Assembly (NCBI RefSeq): GCF_026712245.1
Contig: NZ_JAPPUY010000002.1
Coordinates: forward strand, 558,001 to 622,000
Direction: 5' to 3'
DNA from: Roseateles hydrophilus
GTDB taxonomy: Bacteria; Pseudomonadota; Gammaproteobacteria; Burkholderiales; Burkholderiaceae_C
Length of the DNA stretch: 64,000 nt
The position numbers and the translations under genes are program-made. Position 1 is the stretch's first letter, and each line of letters opens with the position of its first letter. Below the pieces are notes generated by a model that was given only the letters and a program-made list of their open reading frames with translations, was not told the DNA's origin and did not search any database. Shown piece after piece: positions 16,486 to 24,196 of this stretch.

Positions 16486-17151
16486 ATGCGCATCTGCTTG
16501 CTTGAGGACGATCTGGAGCTGGGCCGCTCGCTGCAGGCCCTGCTGCAGAACGCCGACCACGACGTGATGTGGCTGCGCCGCATCGCCGACGCGCGGCTGT
16601 GGATTGCCGAGGGCGGCTTCGACGCCGTCGTCATGGACCTGGGCCTGCCCGACGGCGACGGCATGGAGCTGCTGCGCTTGCTGCGCCGCAGCCACCGCAA
16701 GCTGCCGCTCATCGTCATCACGGCGCGCGATGCCATCGAGGACCGGCTGGACGGCCTGGACGGCGGCGCCGATGACTACCTCGTCAAGCCCTTCGCCGGT
16801 TCCGAGCTGCTGGCGCGGCTGCGCGCCGTGGTGCGCCGCACCCAGGGCGATGGCGCCGAGGCCCAGCCCGCCGAATGGCAGCTGCGCGACCTGGTGCTGG
16901 ACGAGCCGCGCATGGAGGTGCGCCGCGGCGCGGAGCGCGTGCCGCTGTCGCGCACCGAATTCACCATCCTGCTGACGCTGATCAAGCTGCCCGACCGCGT
17001 CGTCACCCGCCGCCAGCTCGAGAACCGCGCGCCCTGCCAGATGGACGGCCGCAGCCTGGACGTGCACATCTCCAACCTGCGCCGCAAGATCGGCGAGGGC
17101 TACATCCGCACCGTGCGCGGCGTGGGCTATCTGGTGGAAAGGGAAGGATGA
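16486..17151 (+). CDS. OmpR-family response regulator (QseB/PmrA-like)
   Basis: 221 residues. Receiver domain with acidic E7/D8/D9, phosphoacceptor D51 in AVVMDLGLPDGDG, conserved Thr in IVITARD and Lys in YLVKPF; C-terminal winged helix (about 127-219) with LSRTEFTILLTLIK and IRTVRGVGYLVE. The sequence is closest in style to QseB/PmrA/TctD regulators. Its stop overlaps the kinase start as ATGA. The TTAA palindrome directly upstream suggests autoregulation. Confidence 0.93.
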   Translation: MRICLLEDDLELGRSLQALLQNADHDVMWLRRIADARLWIAEGGFDAVVMDLGLPDGDGMELLRLLRRSHRKLPLIVITARDAIEDRLDGLDGGADDYLVKPFAGSELLARLRAVVRRTQGDGAEAQPAEWQLRDLVLDEPRMEVRRGAERVPLSRTEFTILLTLIKLPDRVVTRRQLENRAPCQMDGRSLDVHISNLRRKIGEGYIRTVRGVGYLVEREG

Positions 17152-18530
17152 GCGCGGCCGCCAGCGCGCCGCGCTCGCTGTTCCGCCGCAGCCTGGGTGC
17201 CGTGTTCGCGGTGCTGTTCCTGTGCTGGCTGTTCCTTGTCGCGCGTGAGCTCATCGACATCCGCGTGCTGCAGGTCAAGAACGGCCAGGCCGAGAACATG
17301 CTGTGGGCCGAGCTGGCGCTGGAGCGCGCGCGCGACACCCATGCCGACCCCACCGCGCTGGCCCAGGCGCTGCAGGCGCTGGAGGGCATGCGCGAGCGCG
17401 AGTGGCGGCTCAAGGGCCACCGCACGCCGTTCCGGCTGCTGCAGGTCATCCGGCGCGACGTGGTGCTGTCCGAACTCAAGCCCGACCTCACCGGCCGCGA
17501 CCGCGTGCTGCCGCAGGAGAGCGTGCCGGGCCAGGACGAGCGCTGGCTCTACACCGAGGTCAGCGACGCCGCGCGCGAGCTGGTCGTGCGCCGCTGGCAG
17601 GAGCGCCCCGGCGACTGGCATTTCAGCCTCGCCGGCCTGAGCTACTACGCCCGCCCGCTGCTGTACGGCCTGCCGCTGCTGGCGCTGCCGCTGTGGCTGC
17701 TGTTCCGCCTGGGCTTTGCGCCGCTGCAGCGCATCGGCGCGCAGATCTCGGCGCGCTCGGCGCAAGACCTGACGCCGCTGCCCGCCACGCGCTACGTGGA
17801 GCTGGCGCCGCTGGTCAATGCCGTCAACTCGCTGATGGCGCGGCTGCAGCAGCGGCTGGACCGCGAACACGAGTTCCTGGCCGACGCGGCCCACGAGCTC
17901 AAGACGCCGCTGGCCGTCATCCAGCTTGGCGCCGAAGGGCTGGACCAGCCCGACCCGCGTGCCCGCGACGAGTCGCGCGAGCGCCTGCGCCTGGGCGTGC
18001 AGCGCGCTACGCACACCGTGCACCAGCTGCTGGCGCTGGCCCGCTCCGGCGCCGACACGCTGGACCTCAGCAAGACCCGGCACGACCTCGTGGACCTCGT
18101 GCGCGAGCGCGTGGCGCTGGCCGTCGGGCTGGCGCTGCAGCGGCAGATCGAGCTCGCGCTGGAGGCGCCCGAGCAGATCACGATGTGGCTGAACCGCGAG
18201 TCCCTGTGCAGCCTGATCGACAACCTCGTCGACAACGCCATCAAGTACTCCCCGGCCGGCGGCCACGTGACCGTGACGCTGGCGGACCTGGGCGAGCAGG
18301 TCGTGCTGACCTGCAGCGACCAGGGCCCCGGCATCCCGGCCGAACTGCGCGAGCGCGTCTTCGAGCGCTTCGTGCGCCTGGCCGGCGGCCAGCCCTGCCA
18401 CGGCAGCGGCCTGGGGCTCACCATCGTCGAGCGGGCCGCCGCGCAGCACGGCGCCACGGTGGCCTTGCTGGACGGGCCGCAAGGGCGGGGGCTGACGGTG
18501 CAGGTCAGCTTCCCGCGGACCGACGGCTGA
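17148..18530 (+). CDS. Sensor histidine kinase (QseC-like)
   Basis: 460 residues, coupled to the upstream regulator by ATGA. Transmembrane helices at about 17-34 and 169-188 flank a periplasmic sensor region of about 130 residues. A short HAMP-like linker precedes the HisKA box with His249 in AAHELKTPLAVIQ; the HATPase domain has NLVDNAIKYSP (N box), DQGPGIP (G1) and GSGLGLTIV (G2). All catalytic motifs are intact. The ligand is unknown; family members sense envelope stress, metals or organic acids. Confidence 0.92.
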   Translation: MSAAASAPRSLFRRSLGAVFAVLFLCWLFLVARELIDIRVLQVKNGQAENMLWAELALERARDTHADPTALAQALQALEGMREREWRLKGHRTPFRLLQVIRRDVVLSELKPDLTGRDRVLPQESVPGQDERWLYTEVSDAARELVVRRWQERPGDWHFSLAGLSYYARPLLYGLPLLALPLWLLFRLGFAPLQRIGAQISARSAQDLTPLPATRYVELAPLVNAVNSLMARLQQRLDREHEFLADAAHELKTPLAVIQLGAEGLDQPDPRARDESRERLRLGVQRATHTVHQLLALARSGADTLDLSKTRHDLVDLVRERVALAVGLALQRQIELALEAPEQITMWLNRESLCSLIDNLVDNAIKYSPAGGHVTVTLADLGEQVVLTCSDQGPGIPAELRERVFERFVRLAGGQPCHGSGLGLTIVERAAAQHGATVALLDGPQGRGLTVQVSFPRTDG

Positions 18531-18542
18531 GGGGCCGAGCCT

Positions 18543-19238
18543 TCAGGGGCTGAGCGGCGGCAAGCGATGCACGCCCTCGGCCGGCAGCTTGACCATGCAG
18601 GCCACGAACAGCGGGTGCGCCAGCCAGCCGTTCAGCCAGCCCCGCACGGACGGCAGGTCCAGCGTTGCGAACCAGGCCGGGTCCACCGCGGCGAACTGGC
18701 GCACGAAGGGCATCACGGCCAGGTCGGTGGCGCAGGGCGTGTCGCCGCCCAGGTAGGGCGCGCGGTGCAGCCGGGCCTCCAGCGGGCGCAGCAGGGCGTC
18801 CACCGCGCGGTCGCGGTGGGCGTCGGGTGCCAGCACCTCGCCCGGGTAGCGCTGCGGGTATTTCCAGCGGTCCAGGTGGCGCTTGAAGTCGCCGTCATTG
18901 CGCTGCACCAGCGCCAGGTTCTCGGGCGACTGCGCCCGTGCCCACGCGCCCTGCGTGTCATGCGCATCGCGCGGCGCCAGGGCCCAGCGCATGATGTCCC
19001 AGCTCTCCTCGATCACGCGGCCATCGGGCAACAGCAGCACGGGCACCGTGCCCTTGGGCGACACCGCCACCAGGCTGGCCGGCTTGGCGCGCAGGCTCAC
19101 CTCCACCGCCTCCACGTGCTGCCCCGCCTGCAGCAGCGCCATGCGGGCGCGCATCGCGTAGGGGCAGCGGCGAAAGGTGTAGAGCCGCGGCAGCGGCGGG
19201 CCGCCGGGCGAGCGTGGTGCGGGTCCGGGTGCGTTCAT
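18543..19238 (-). CDS. Glutathione S-transferase family protein
   Basis: 231 residues. Thioredoxin-fold N-terminal domain with a glutaredoxin-like CPYA motif (C25-P26-Y27) and the cis-Pro segment KGTVPVLLL, then VIEESWDIMRW which binds the gamma-glutamyl part of glutathione; an all-helical C-terminal domain follows. The Cys at the active site suggests an omega- or beta-like thiol transferase rather than a conjugating enzyme. It converges with the kinase gene at 18530. Confidence 0.88.
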   Translation of the reverse strand: MNAPGPAPRSPGGPPLPRLYTFRRCPYAMRARMALLQAGQHVEAVEVSLRAKPASLVAVSPKGTVPVLLLPDGRVIEESWDIMRWALAPRDAHDTQGAWARAQSPENLALVQRNDGDFKRHLDRWKYPQRYPGEVLAPDAHRDRAVDALLRPLEARLHRAPYLGGDTPCATDLAVMPFVRQFAAVDPAWFATLDLPSVRGWLNGWLAHPLFVACMVKLPAEGVHRLPPLSP

Positions 19239-19254
19239 GGCGCCGGCCTGATTG

Positions 19255-19737
19255 TCAACGCGCCCACAGCACCTCGAACTGCTGCCGCGCCCCGCCCACC
19301 TGCAGCGACACCTCGTCGCCCTCGCACTTGCCCAGCATGGCCGCGCCCAACGGGGCTTCGCTGCTGATCACCTGAACGACCTGATCGCCACTGGCCACGC
19401 TCATGCTGCCGCCCGGCGGGCCGAGGAACAGCTGCTGCTGCCGGTCGTCGGCATCGACGAGGCAGGCCAGCGTGCCCAGCTGTATGCCCTTGCTGGCGTC
19501 ATAGGCGCCGGGGCGGAACTGGCGCCAGTGGGCCATCACCGCGCGAATGGCCTGCGCGCGGCGCGCCTGGCCGGTGGCCAGGTAGGCCGCTTCCAGGCCG
19601 AGCGTGTCGTACTTGTTCTCGGCGATGTTTTCTTCGTGCGTCGCCGTCTCATGCGCGACCTGCGCGGCGCGTTCGGCTTGCAACAGGTCTTCGGCAAGCC
19701 GGTCCAGCACCTGCTGCTGCAACAAGCGTTTGTCCAT
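19255..19737 (-). CDS. GreA/GreB-family transcription factor
   Basis: 160 residues from the MDKRLL start. An N-terminal coiled-coil (about 1-75) contains THEENIAENKYDTLGLEAA, similar to the acidic tip region of GreA, and the C-terminal FKBP-like domain has LGTLACLVDADDRQQQLFLG and SSEAPLGAAMLGKCEGDEV, matching GreA/GreB signatures (SPIGKALLGKxxGDEV). Such paralogues bind the RNA polymerase secondary channel; whether this one stimulates transcript cleavage is unknown. It marks the conserved left border of the accessory insert. Confidence 0.85.
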   Translation of the reverse strand: MDKRLLQQQVLDRLAEDLLQAERAAQVAHETATHEENIAENKYDTLGLEAAYLATGQARRAQAIRAVMAHWRQFRPGAYDASKGIQLGTLACLVDADDRQQQLFLGPPGGSMSVASGDQVVQVISSEAPLGAAMLGKCEGDEVSLQVGGARQQFEVLWAR

Positions 19738-19979
19738 GGGGAAAGGTGGGGAGGGATCGAACACGCGGGGCGGCGTGATTGTGATGGCGCTTCGGCGGCG
19801 GTCGCGCGGGCCAGCCATGGGATGCGGGGGGCTGTCGCGTCCGTGTCAGGCGTGATCCGTCGAGGGCCGCCTGTGCCTCAGGGCGCTGACGGCTTCAGTC
19901 TGATCTCGGTCACTCGCGGCGGGCTACTAGAGTGACTGCAACGGCCAACACCGGTCGTTGGCTAACGATGCCATTGGGC
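19738..19979. other. Intergenic, no gene recognised
   Basis: About 240 bases upstream of the GreA-like gene. It presumably contains that gene's promoter, but no clear -35/-10 pair is visible. No convincing open frame is present; the short frames have no ribosome site. Towards the right side the base composition becomes less GC-rich, leading into the insertion-sequence remnants. Confidence 0.5.
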
Positions 19980-20017
19980 GGAAACTCGCAAGCGTCTACT
20001 GAACCCGGGGCGATTCA
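19980..20017 (+). repeat. Right-end-like remnant of an IS3-family element
   Basis: This stretch ends in CCCGGGGCGATTCA (20004-20017), the typical right terminal repeat of many IS3-family elements. It abuts directly the interior of a transposase reading frame at 20018, so it is likely the scar of a deletion between two nested or neighbouring copies. Recognition is by eye. Confidence 0.5.
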
Positions 20018-20152
20018 GTGGAACTGGCGACGCTGGAATGGGTAGCTTGGTTCAACCACCACCGATTGATGGAGCCGCTGGGCTATACCCCACCGGCCGA
20101 ATTCGAGGCCAACTACCATCGACAACGCGCTGGTCAGGCCGCGACCGTCTGA
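20018..20152 (+). pseudogene. C-terminal fragment of IS3-family transposase (OrfB)
   Basis: Forty-four codons ending in TGA read VELATLEWVAWFNHHRLMEP and continue LGYTPPAEFEANYHRQ, the highly conserved carboxy end of IS3-type DDE transposases (TLEWVDWFNNRRLLEPIG...PPAEAE). The catalytic core is missing; only the last portion after the final Glu region survives. It is a decayed mobile element immediately upstream of the ATPase gene at 20229 and supports horizontal acquisition of that gene. Confidence 0.85.
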
Positions 20153-20164
20153 CCTAAACCCAAT

Positions 20165-20191
20165 GGCCTCCGTGGAAGCCAGGGCGGTTCA
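20165..20191 (+). repeat. IS3-family right terminal inverted repeat
   Basis: GGCCTCC at 20165 through AGGGCGGTTCA ending at 20191 follows the transposase stop by 12 bases, as the right end of an IS3-family element normally does. The next gene's ribosome site begins only 26 bases later, so the element end sits in its promoter region and could supply transcription. Confidence 0.65.
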
Positions 20192-20228
20192 CAGGACCCA
20201 GATCAAGAAGACTTCAGGGAGCGTTCAG

Positions 20229-22580
20229 ATGTTGACTCGCATTCACCGGCTGCGGAACTTCCGCATCTTTCGAGAGTTCTCGTGGCCTGCGGGCCTGCAC
20301 GACTTCGGCCGGTACAACGTCATCTACGGCTGGAACGGATCAGGCAAGACCACGCTGTCTACTCTTCTGAAGAACCTGCAGCAGCGGCAAGCGCTCGCGG
20401 AAGGCACAGCTGAGTACTTCTTTGGCGACCACCGGGTGATGGGCGACGCCGCAAACGATCCTACTGTCCCCAAGGTTCGGGTCTTCAACCGGGAGTACGT
20501 GGGCCGCGCAGTTTTTGAAACCGGTGCAGGGCAGTTCCCACCGGTCTACTACTTCGGTGAAGACAGCGCCGAGAAGCAACGGCTGATCACGGAGTTGGCA
20601 ACCCAGCGGGACCAGCATCGCGCGGAGCAAGCCCGGCAAGGTCAACTGCTGAAGGTCGCCACTGAGGCGCGTGAGACGTTTGCCACAGAGACGGCCAAGG
20701 ACATTCGCACGCAGTTGATGGCTGCTGGCGGGGCTTACAACAACTTCAACGCTGGGCCGTTCAAGGCAGAGATGCAACGGTTGGTCGACTCGGAGCAAGC
20801 CGAAACCCGGCTGAGCGACGATGAGCGGACAGCGCTTGTTCGGATGAAGGACAGCCGGCCGCTGCCCTCGCTTGAGCAAGTGACCGTCCGCTTCCCTGAT
20901 CTCATGGTGTTGCGGGCCAAGACTGAAGCGCTGTTGAAGAAGACTGTCGTGTCGGCTGTGGTTCAGTCTTTGGCAGACGATCAATCTGTCGCTTCTTGGG
21001 TGGGGCAGGGGCTTGGGTTGCACAGAGGAGATCACGCAACGGCCAACTGCAGGTTTTGTGATCAACCGCTCCCGTCACACCGCCTGGCGCAGTTGGAGGC
21101 GCACTTCAACGACGAGTTCGACCAGCAACAGCGTGCGATCGATGCGCTGCTACTGGAGATCGACGGTGCGTCAAAGTTCAACAGCGCCTTCACTTCGCCC
21201 CCGCATGAAGCGCTGTACGAAGCGCTCCAGCCCGCTTATCAGACCGCACTGAAAGCCCTTCGGACTCAGGCAAGTTCGCTCGTCGGGGCACTGAGTGCCC
21301 TTAAGTCGGCACTGGAGCGCAAGCGTGAGCAGCCCTTCAAGAGCATGGAGCTGGACAGCTTGTTGAAGCAAGTCGTGGACGGCGGGGGGAGCAGCCTGGG
21401 CAGGATCATTCTTGGTTTCCTCGCCGTGGCAGTGGAAGGCATGACTGTCACGGCCTCTTTTGAGGGCGCGAAGTCTCTTGCCGCGTTGAACGAGCAGATA
21501 GAGCAGCACAACCGCATGACTGCGTCGCATGACGCCGAGGTGAAGTCAGCCCGTGACCGCTTGGCCCTCGACGGCATGGTCGGTGCTTTGAATCAGTGGC
21601 GAGAAAAGTGCGCGGCGGTGAGCCAGGCGACAGAAGCCCAGGACGCCGCGCGCGTTGCTGCGAACCGCTTGGATGAGCAGATCATGGACATTGAACGGCA
21701 GGTTCGGCAGCACATTGTTCCGGCAGAGGAGCTAACCAGAGATGTGGCAGCGTACCTTGGCCGTGAGGAGCTTCAGTTCGTGCCTGAGCAGAACGGGTAC
21801 ACCGTCATGCGTGGCGGACATCCGGCGAAGAACCTAAGCGACGGCGAGCGTACCGCTGTCGCTTTCCTCTACTTCTTGAAGTCGCTTCAGGGGACCGACT
21901 TCGACTTGGCAGATGGCATCGTGGTGATCGACGATCCTGTGTCCAGTCTGGACGCGAACTCCCTCTTCAGCGCATTCGGGTTCCTGAAGGCCCGCACCGT
22001 GAATGCCAAGCAGCTCTTCATCTTGACGCACAACTTCAGCTTCTTCCGCCAGGTGCGCGACTGGTTTGATGCATTGAACGAGGCGGCAAAAAGGGTTCGG
22101 CCGAAGCCTGAGCCCCCCGCTCGGTTCTTCATGCTGCACGCCACGATTCACGAAGGACAGCGTGCCGCACGGTTGGGGCCGATGGACTCCTTCCTGACGA
22201 AGTTCGAGTCGGAGTACCACTACCTCTTCAAGAGGATCTTCGAGGCTTCACGGCTGGAGCAGGGTCAAGGGTTGGAGCAGCACTACGGCTTGCCCAACAT
22301 CGCTCGCCGCATGCTGGAAAGCTACTTAGCGTACCGAGTCCCAGGCAGGTCAGGGGACTTGCGCGGAAAGCTCAGCGAGGTTGGCGGTGATGACGCCGCG
22401 AAGGCGCGCGTTCTTCGTTTCCTGCACACCTACTCACATGGCGACGTTGTGGCGCAGCCCGATCACGATCCCACCATCTTGCTGGAAACTCCGGCCGTTC
22501 TGCGCGACCTGCTCGAACTTCTGCGAGCTGATGACCAACGCCACTACGACCAGATGATGGAACTGGCTTTGAGGGACTGA
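20229..22580 (+). CDS. AAA_13 ABC-type ATPase, RloC/PrrC-like putative anticodon nuclease
   Basis: 783 residues from an ATG preceded by AGGGAG at good spacing; a longer start at 20163 would translate the IS end and is rejected. Walker A GWNGSGKTT (Lys40), ABC signature NLSDGE (535-540), Walker B VVIDDPVSSLD (565-575) and H-loop LTHN (His601) define an SMC/Rad50-like ATPase of the AAA_13 family. A coiled-coil insert carries CRFC (Cys274, Cys277), like the zinc hook of RloC. The C-terminal region has R693-x3-E697 in IARRMLESYLAY and FLHTYSHGD (His733/His737), the Arg-Glu-His arrangement of PrrC/RloC anticodon nucleases. In those families the ATPase holds a tRNA-cleaving domain inactive until phage infection or DNA damage. 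Stand-alone and in lower-GC DNA beside IS remnants, it is most likely an anti-phage gene; nuclease activity is inferred. Confidence 0.8.
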   Translation: MLTRIHRLRNFRIFREFSWPAGLHDFGRYNVIYGWNGSGKTTLSTLLKNLQQRQALAEGTAEYFFGDHRVMGDAANDPTVPKVRVFNREYVGRAVFETGAGQFPPVYYFGEDSAEKQRLITELATQRDQHRAEQARQGQLLKVATEARETFATETAKDIRTQLMAAGGAYNNFNAGPFKAEMQRLVDSEQAETRLSDDERTALVRMKDSRPLPSLEQVTVRFPDLMVLRAKTEALLKKTVVSAVVQSLADDQSVASWVGQGLGLHRGDHATANCRFCDQPLPSHRLAQLEAHFNDEFDQQQRAIDALLLEIDGASKFNSAFTSPPHEALYEALQPAYQTALKALRTQASSLVGALSALKSALERKREQPFKSMELDSLLKQVVDGGGSSLGRIILGFLAVAVEGMTVTASFEGAKSLAALNEQIEQHNRMTASHDAEVKSARDRLALDGMVGALNQWREKCAAVSQATEAQDAARVAANRLDEQIMDIERQVRQHIVPAEELTRDVAAYLGREELQFVPEQNGYTVMRGGHPAKNLSDGERTAVAFLYFLKSLQGTDFDLADGIVVIDDPVSSLDANSLFSAFGFLKARTVNAKQLFILTHNFSFFRQVRDWFDALNEAAKRVRPKPEPPARFFMLHATIHEGQRAARLGPMDSFLTKFESEYHYLFKRIFEASRLEQGQGLEQHYGLPNIARRMLESYLAYRVPGRSGDLRGKLSEVGGDDAAKARVLRFLHTYSHGDVVAQPDHDPTILLETPAVLRDLLELLRADDQRHYDQMMELALRD

Positions 22581-22777
22581 AGGACTAAGCGGCCCGATCG
22601 AGGCTACGGCCGCTTCTCTTCGAAAAGGAAACAGCCGTGCGCCCAGGATCGTCCCGGCCAGTGACCGCGTTCTGCCGGTCAGCGTTAGTTCGGCATGCGA
22701 CCGCGAAAGGCTGAAATCGCTGCGAAGCAGCCACCCCGCTGAGTCCACCCCGTCCAAAGCCAGCGCAGCGAACCTCA
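22581..22777. other. Noncoding right flank of the accessory insert
   Basis: About 200 bases between the ATPase stop and the D-aminoacylase stop. No credible gene, clear terminator or terminal repeat matching the left IS remnants is visible. It contains decayed-looking sequence with small inverted repeats. The two genes converge here. Confidence 0.5.
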
Positions 22778-24196
22778 CTACCCGCCCCGCCCAAGCACCC
22801 GCCCGGCGCGCGCTTGCGGCGTGCCGGCCTCCAGCGCCAGCGCTCCGTTGACCCACACTGCCGCGATGCCCGTTGCGGCCTCGCAGGGTTGGCCGTAGTC
22901 GGCCCGGTCGGCCAGTTGGTCGGCGTTGAACAACACCAGGTCGGCCGCGGCGCCCGCGCGCAGCAGGCCGCGGTCGCGCAAGCCGAAGCAGGCCGCCGTC
23001 AGCCCGGTCATCTTGTGTACGGCGGCCTCCAGCGTCAGCAGGCCGCGCTCGCGGCCGTAGTGGGCCCACACGCGCGGGAAGGCGCCCCACAGCCGGGGGT
23101 GCGGGAAGCGGTCGTGCGGCAGGCCGTCGGAGCCGATCATGGCCAGCGGGTGCGTGAGGATGCGGTCCACGTCGGCGTCGCACATCTGGAAGTAGCAGGC
23201 GCCGCCCGGCTGCAGGCGCGCCACCGCGTCGGGCTCGCTACACGCCCAGTCGCGCGCAATGTCGGCCAGCCAGCGGCCGGCCAGTTCGGGGTGGGCCTCG
23301 CTCCAGGTCAGGCGGATGGGCGTCGCGCCGTCGGCCAGGTCCTCGCGCAGCACGGTGGAGCCGGCGAGATACGGGTAGACGTCCAGCCCCAGCGCCTGGC
23401 GCTGACTGAGCCGTTCGATGAGCGCCAGTGTCTGCAGGCTGCGGCCCCACTGCGCGCGGCCGGCGCATTTGTGGTGCGAGATCACCAGCGGCAGGCCGGC
23501 CGCGTGCGCGCAGTCGGCGGCCTCGGTGATGGCGCCGAGCACGCCGGCCATCTCGTCGCGCAGGTGAACGGCGTAGACGCCGCCGTGCCGCGCGGCGACG
23601 CGGGCCAGCGCCAGCAGTTCTTCGTTGTCCGCTGCGGCGGCGGGTGCGTAGAAGGTGCCCGAGGACAGACCGGCCGCGCCTTCGCGCATCGCGTCGTCCA
23701 GCAGCGCGCACATCGCGCCGCGCTCGGCGGGCGTGGCGGGGCGCGACAGGTCGGCCATGCAGCGCAGCCGCAGCGCCGTGTGGCCCACCAGGCCCACGGC
23801 GTTGACGGCGGGCCGGGCGGCGTCCACGGCGGCGCGCCAGGCGGCGAAGGACGCGTGGCGGAAGTGCTCGCGCGCCAGCAGGTTCAGCGGCGGCGGCGGG
23901 TCGGGCGTCACCAGCGGCGCGAGCGAGAGGCCGCAGTTGCCGGTGACGACGGTCGTCACGCCCTGCGTGAGCTTGGGCGCCATCGCGGGCGTGGCCAGCA
24001 GCGCGGCGTCGTCGTGGCTGTGGGCGTCGATGAAGCCGGGCGCCAGCACCAGGCCGCGGCAGTCGCGGCGCGGCACGTTGGCGTTGACGTCCAGCTGCGG
24101 CGCCAGTGCCGCGATGCGGTCTCCGGCGATCAGCAGGTCGCCCGTCCAGCCCGGTGCGCCGCTGCCGTCGACGATGAGTGCGCCTTGCAGCAGCAT
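22778..24196 (-). CDS. D-aminoacylase (N-acyl-D-amino-acid deacylase), amidohydrolase family
   Basis: 472 residues. N-terminal amidohydrolase signature GFIDAHSHDD supplies metal-binding His residues; TGNCGLSLAP contains the conserved Cys of D-aminoacylases; LVISHHKCAG and IGSDGLPHDRFPHPR match the barrel metal and substrate segments. The enzyme hydrolyses N-acyl-D-amino acids to D-amino acids. The start ATG overlaps the upstream deaminase stop by one base (TGATG). With the neighbouring D-serine-dehydratase-like enzyme and RidA it forms a D-amino-acid catabolic unit: deacylation, deamination, then detoxification of reactive imines. Confidence 0.92.
   Translation of the reverse strand: MLLQGALIVDGSGAPGWTGDLLIAGDRIAALAPQLDVNANVPRRDCRGLVLAPGFIDAHSHDDAALLATPAMAPKLTQGVTTVVTGNCGLSLAPLVTPDPPPPLNLLAREHFRHASFAAWRAAVDAARPAVNAVGLVGHTALRLRCMADLSRPATPAERGAMCALLDDAMREGAAGLSSGTFYAPAAAADNEELLALARVAARHGGVYAVHLRDEMAGVLGAITEAADCAHAAGLPLVISHHKCAGRAQWGRSLQTLALIERLSQRQALGLDVYPYLAGSTVLREDLADGATPIRLTWSEAHPELAGRWLADIARDWACSEPDAVARLQPGGACYFQMCDADVDRILTHPLAMIGSDGLPHDRFPHPRLWGAFPRVWAHYGRERGLLTLEAAVHKMTGLTAACFGLRDRGLLRAGAAADLVLFNADQLADRADYGQPCEAATGIAAVWVNGALALEAGTPQARAGRVLGRGG

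Noticed and set aside
20163-20228. Upstream in-frame start for the RloC-like gene, adding 22 residues
   Set aside because: The added part translates the IS3 terminal repeat, and a good ribosome site lies before the ATG at 20229.
22581-22777. Right-hand IS end or attachment site matching the left border of the insert
   Set aside because: No sequence matching the IS3 terminal repeats or any direct repeat of the left flank was found by eye.
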